DNA of 64,000 nucleotides, from assembly GCF_008039615.1 (NCBI RefSeq), contig NZ_VDUZ01000046.1, forward strand, positions 1 to 64,000, written 5' to 3'. The DNA is from Vineibacter terrae. GTDB taxonomy: Bacteria; Pseudomonadota; Alphaproteobacteria; Reyranellales; Reyranellaceae. Below the pieces are notes generated by a model. The model did no database searches and was not told the origin of the DNA. It was given only the letters and a program-made list of their open reading frames with translations. Positions 63,028 to 64,000 of this stretch are shown here, one piece after another; the stretch's first letter is position 1, and every line of letters begins with the position of its first letter. The position numbers and the translations under genes are program-made.

Positions 63028-63114
63028 CGTCATCCCGAGCGCAGCGAGGGATCTCCTGCGTGTGGCGCACGTGCGCTATTCGCGGGAGATCCCTCGCTGC
63101 GCTCGGGATGACGG
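63028..63114. repeat. palindromic repeat family P, copy J
   Basis: Full-length copy between convergent genes. It contains the stop codon and the last 12 codons of the leftward GntR gene, so it has become part of a coding sequence. Confidence 0.92.
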
Positions 63115-63867
63115 TTTGCCCGGCGACCGCGGCGGCTTCCCGCCGAGACCGCTGATGCCTTCGCCCAGCTTCTCCTCGACGAAATCCATGTGGGCGATCA
63201 GGGCGGCGTGCGCGGCCGCCGGGTCGCGGCGGCGCACGCCGTCATAGATGTCGACGTGATGCTGCCAGATGACCCGGTGGTCCTCCTGGTTGGGCACGTA
63301 GCGCTTGAAGCGGTAGAAGGCGGCGAAGCCCTCGCGCAGGGTCTCCATGATGCGGATGGCGAGTGGGTTGCCTGTCGCCGCGGCCAGCGCGCTGTGGAAG
63401 GCGATGTCGTTGGCTTCCCAGGCCGCGTCGGTGACGGCCAGACGGCGCATGGTGTCGAGGCAGGCTTTCATGGCCTTCAGGTCGGCGGCGGTCGCTGCCC
63501 GTGCCGCCTGCATCGCGCACCAGCCTTCCAGCGCCCGGCGGATCTCGAAGAACTCCGACACCCGGTGCGCCTCCTTGCGGATCAGCTCGATCATCGGCCG
63601 GTCGGGCGCCGTGCGCGGCGCGCTCGCCATCACGAAGCTGCCGGTGCCGTGGCGCACCTCGATCAGGCCGACCAGCTCGGCGCGGTGGATCGCCTCGCGC
63701 ACGGTGGGCCGGCTGGTGTTGAGCAGGGCGGCCAGCTCGCGCTCGGGCGGCAGCTTGCTGCCGGTCGGCCATTCGCCGGACCGGATCAGCGCCGTTATGC
63801 GCTCGAACACCTGGTCCGACTTGCGCCCGCCCTGCAGCGGCCGCAGCGACTGCGGCCCGGCTGTCAT
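63076..63867 (-). CDS. GntR-family regulator, FadR/FCD subfamily
   Basis: DNA-binding regulator of 263 residues. The winged HTH covers about 16-80 (SDQVFERITALIRSGEWPTG, then LPPERELAALLNTSRPTVREAIHR). The FCD domain follows, with the metal-ligand pattern in EFFEIRRALEGWCAMQAARA, WEANDIAFHSALAAATGNPL and VIWQHHVDIYDGVRRRD. The last 12 residues (SSRAQRGISRE and one before) come from family P copy J and are unlikely to be native. The start overlaps the stop of an upstream LivF-like gene by ATGA. It may control that leftward Liv operon, the rightward one, or both. Confidence 0.9.
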   Translation of the reverse strand: MTAGPQSLRPLQGGRKSDQVFERITALIRSGEWPTGSKLPPERELAALLNTSRPTVREAIHRAELVGLIEVRHGTGSFVMASAPRTAPDRPMIELIRKEAHRVSEFFEIRRALEGWCAMQAARAATAADLKAMKACLDTMRRLAVTDAAWEANDIAFHSALAAATGNPLAIRIMETLREGFAAFYRFKRYVPNQEDHRVIWQHHVDIYDGVRRRDPAAAHAALIAHMDFVEEKLGEGISGLGGKPPRSPGKPSSRAQRGISRE

Positions 63868-64000
63868 TGCGCAACCTGCGGGCTGATGCCGAGATAGATC
63901 TCCTGCACCTGCGGGTTGTTCTCCAGCTCGGCGGCCGTGCCCTCCAGCACGGTGCGGCCGGTCTGCAGCACATAGGCGTAGTCGGCGATATCGAGCGCCA
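63864..64000 (-). CDS. LivF-like ABC transporter ATPase, C-terminal part only
   Basis: The minus strand at the window edge encodes about 45 residues ending IADYAYVLQTGRTVLEGTAA, then ELENNPQVQEIYLGISPQVAQ and TGA. This is the characteristic C-terminus of a LivF-type ATPase (ADRAYVLETGRIVLEGTGAELLxxxxVxxAYLG). The 5' part lies beyond the window. It shows that a second, oppositely oriented Liv operon adjoins, with the GntR gene as its last member. Confidence 0.85.
   Translation of the reverse strand, partial: ALDIADYAYVLQTGRTVLEGTAAELENNPQVQEIYLGISPQVAQ

Overview
The window is high-GC (by eye about two thirds G+C) bacterial chromosome. An xseB-ispA-dxs operon, a nearby tlyA, IclR and GntR/FCD regulators, a tripartite tricarboxylate transporter, several ABC uptake systems and frequent 4-nt ATGA/GTGA gene overlaps all suggest an alphaproteobacterium, perhaps of the Hyphomicrobiales/Rhodospirillales (a Reyranella- or Vineibacter-like soil or water organism). 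The genus is a guess. No tRNA, rRNA, CRISPR array or complete insertion sequence was seen.

Layout. 0.2-8.2 kb: an aromatic-acid catabolic cluster with a Rieske oxygenase and its divergent PDR-type reductase, a LigK-like aldolase, a LigJ-like 4-oxalomesaconate hydratase, a SnoaL/PNPOx-like protein and three regulators (IclR, GntR, IclR). 8.4-12.6 kb: an HDAC-like deacetylase, then xseB-ispA-dxs (isoprenoid precursors) ending in a hairpin terminator. 12.8-18.2 kb: a MATE exporter, then a leftward set of MBOAT acyltransferase, small membrane protein and two SGNH hydrolases, probably for envelope O-acylation; then tlyA.

19.7-31.9 kb: a leftward class 1 DISARM anti-phage locus in an unusual state. 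drmD, drmA and drmB look intact. The DNA methyltransferase gene is cut off just after its SAM motif and runs out of frame into what looks like its own C-terminal tail. Between it and drmA sit an XRE-ImmA/IrrE regulator-protease gene, with its own promoter covered by a perfect 10-bp inverted repeat, and a PIN-like nuclease gene. No drmC is present. This is the most interesting system in the window.

32-43.6 kb: sppA, two Dpp-type permeases, a TctCBA transporter, a GNAT acetyltransferase, a family-5 solute-binding protein and pyrE. 44.1-48.9 kb: a compact operon of phosphatase, arginase-fold enzyme, two small EamA transporters flanking an alpha/beta hydrolase, and a FemAB/GNAT-like acyltransferase, which may be an undescribed envelope or lipid modification module. 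49-57.4 kb: a LivK-like binding protein, a gamma-glutamyltransferase family protein, an ECF sigma/anti-sigma/Spy-like set followed by DUF1800 and DUF1501 genes, and an isochorismatase-like hydrolase. 57.5-64 kb: a complete Liv ABC transporter, an SMP-30-like lactonase, a leftward FCD/GntR regulator and the 3' end of a second LivF.

Intergenic space is full of palindromic repeats. The main family (about 90 bp, 36-bp arms in the best copy) occurs ten times plus one half copy. Larger composite inverted repeats lie at 40.2-40.8, 47.4-47.7 and 50.2-50.5 kb. Some copies alter gene ends.
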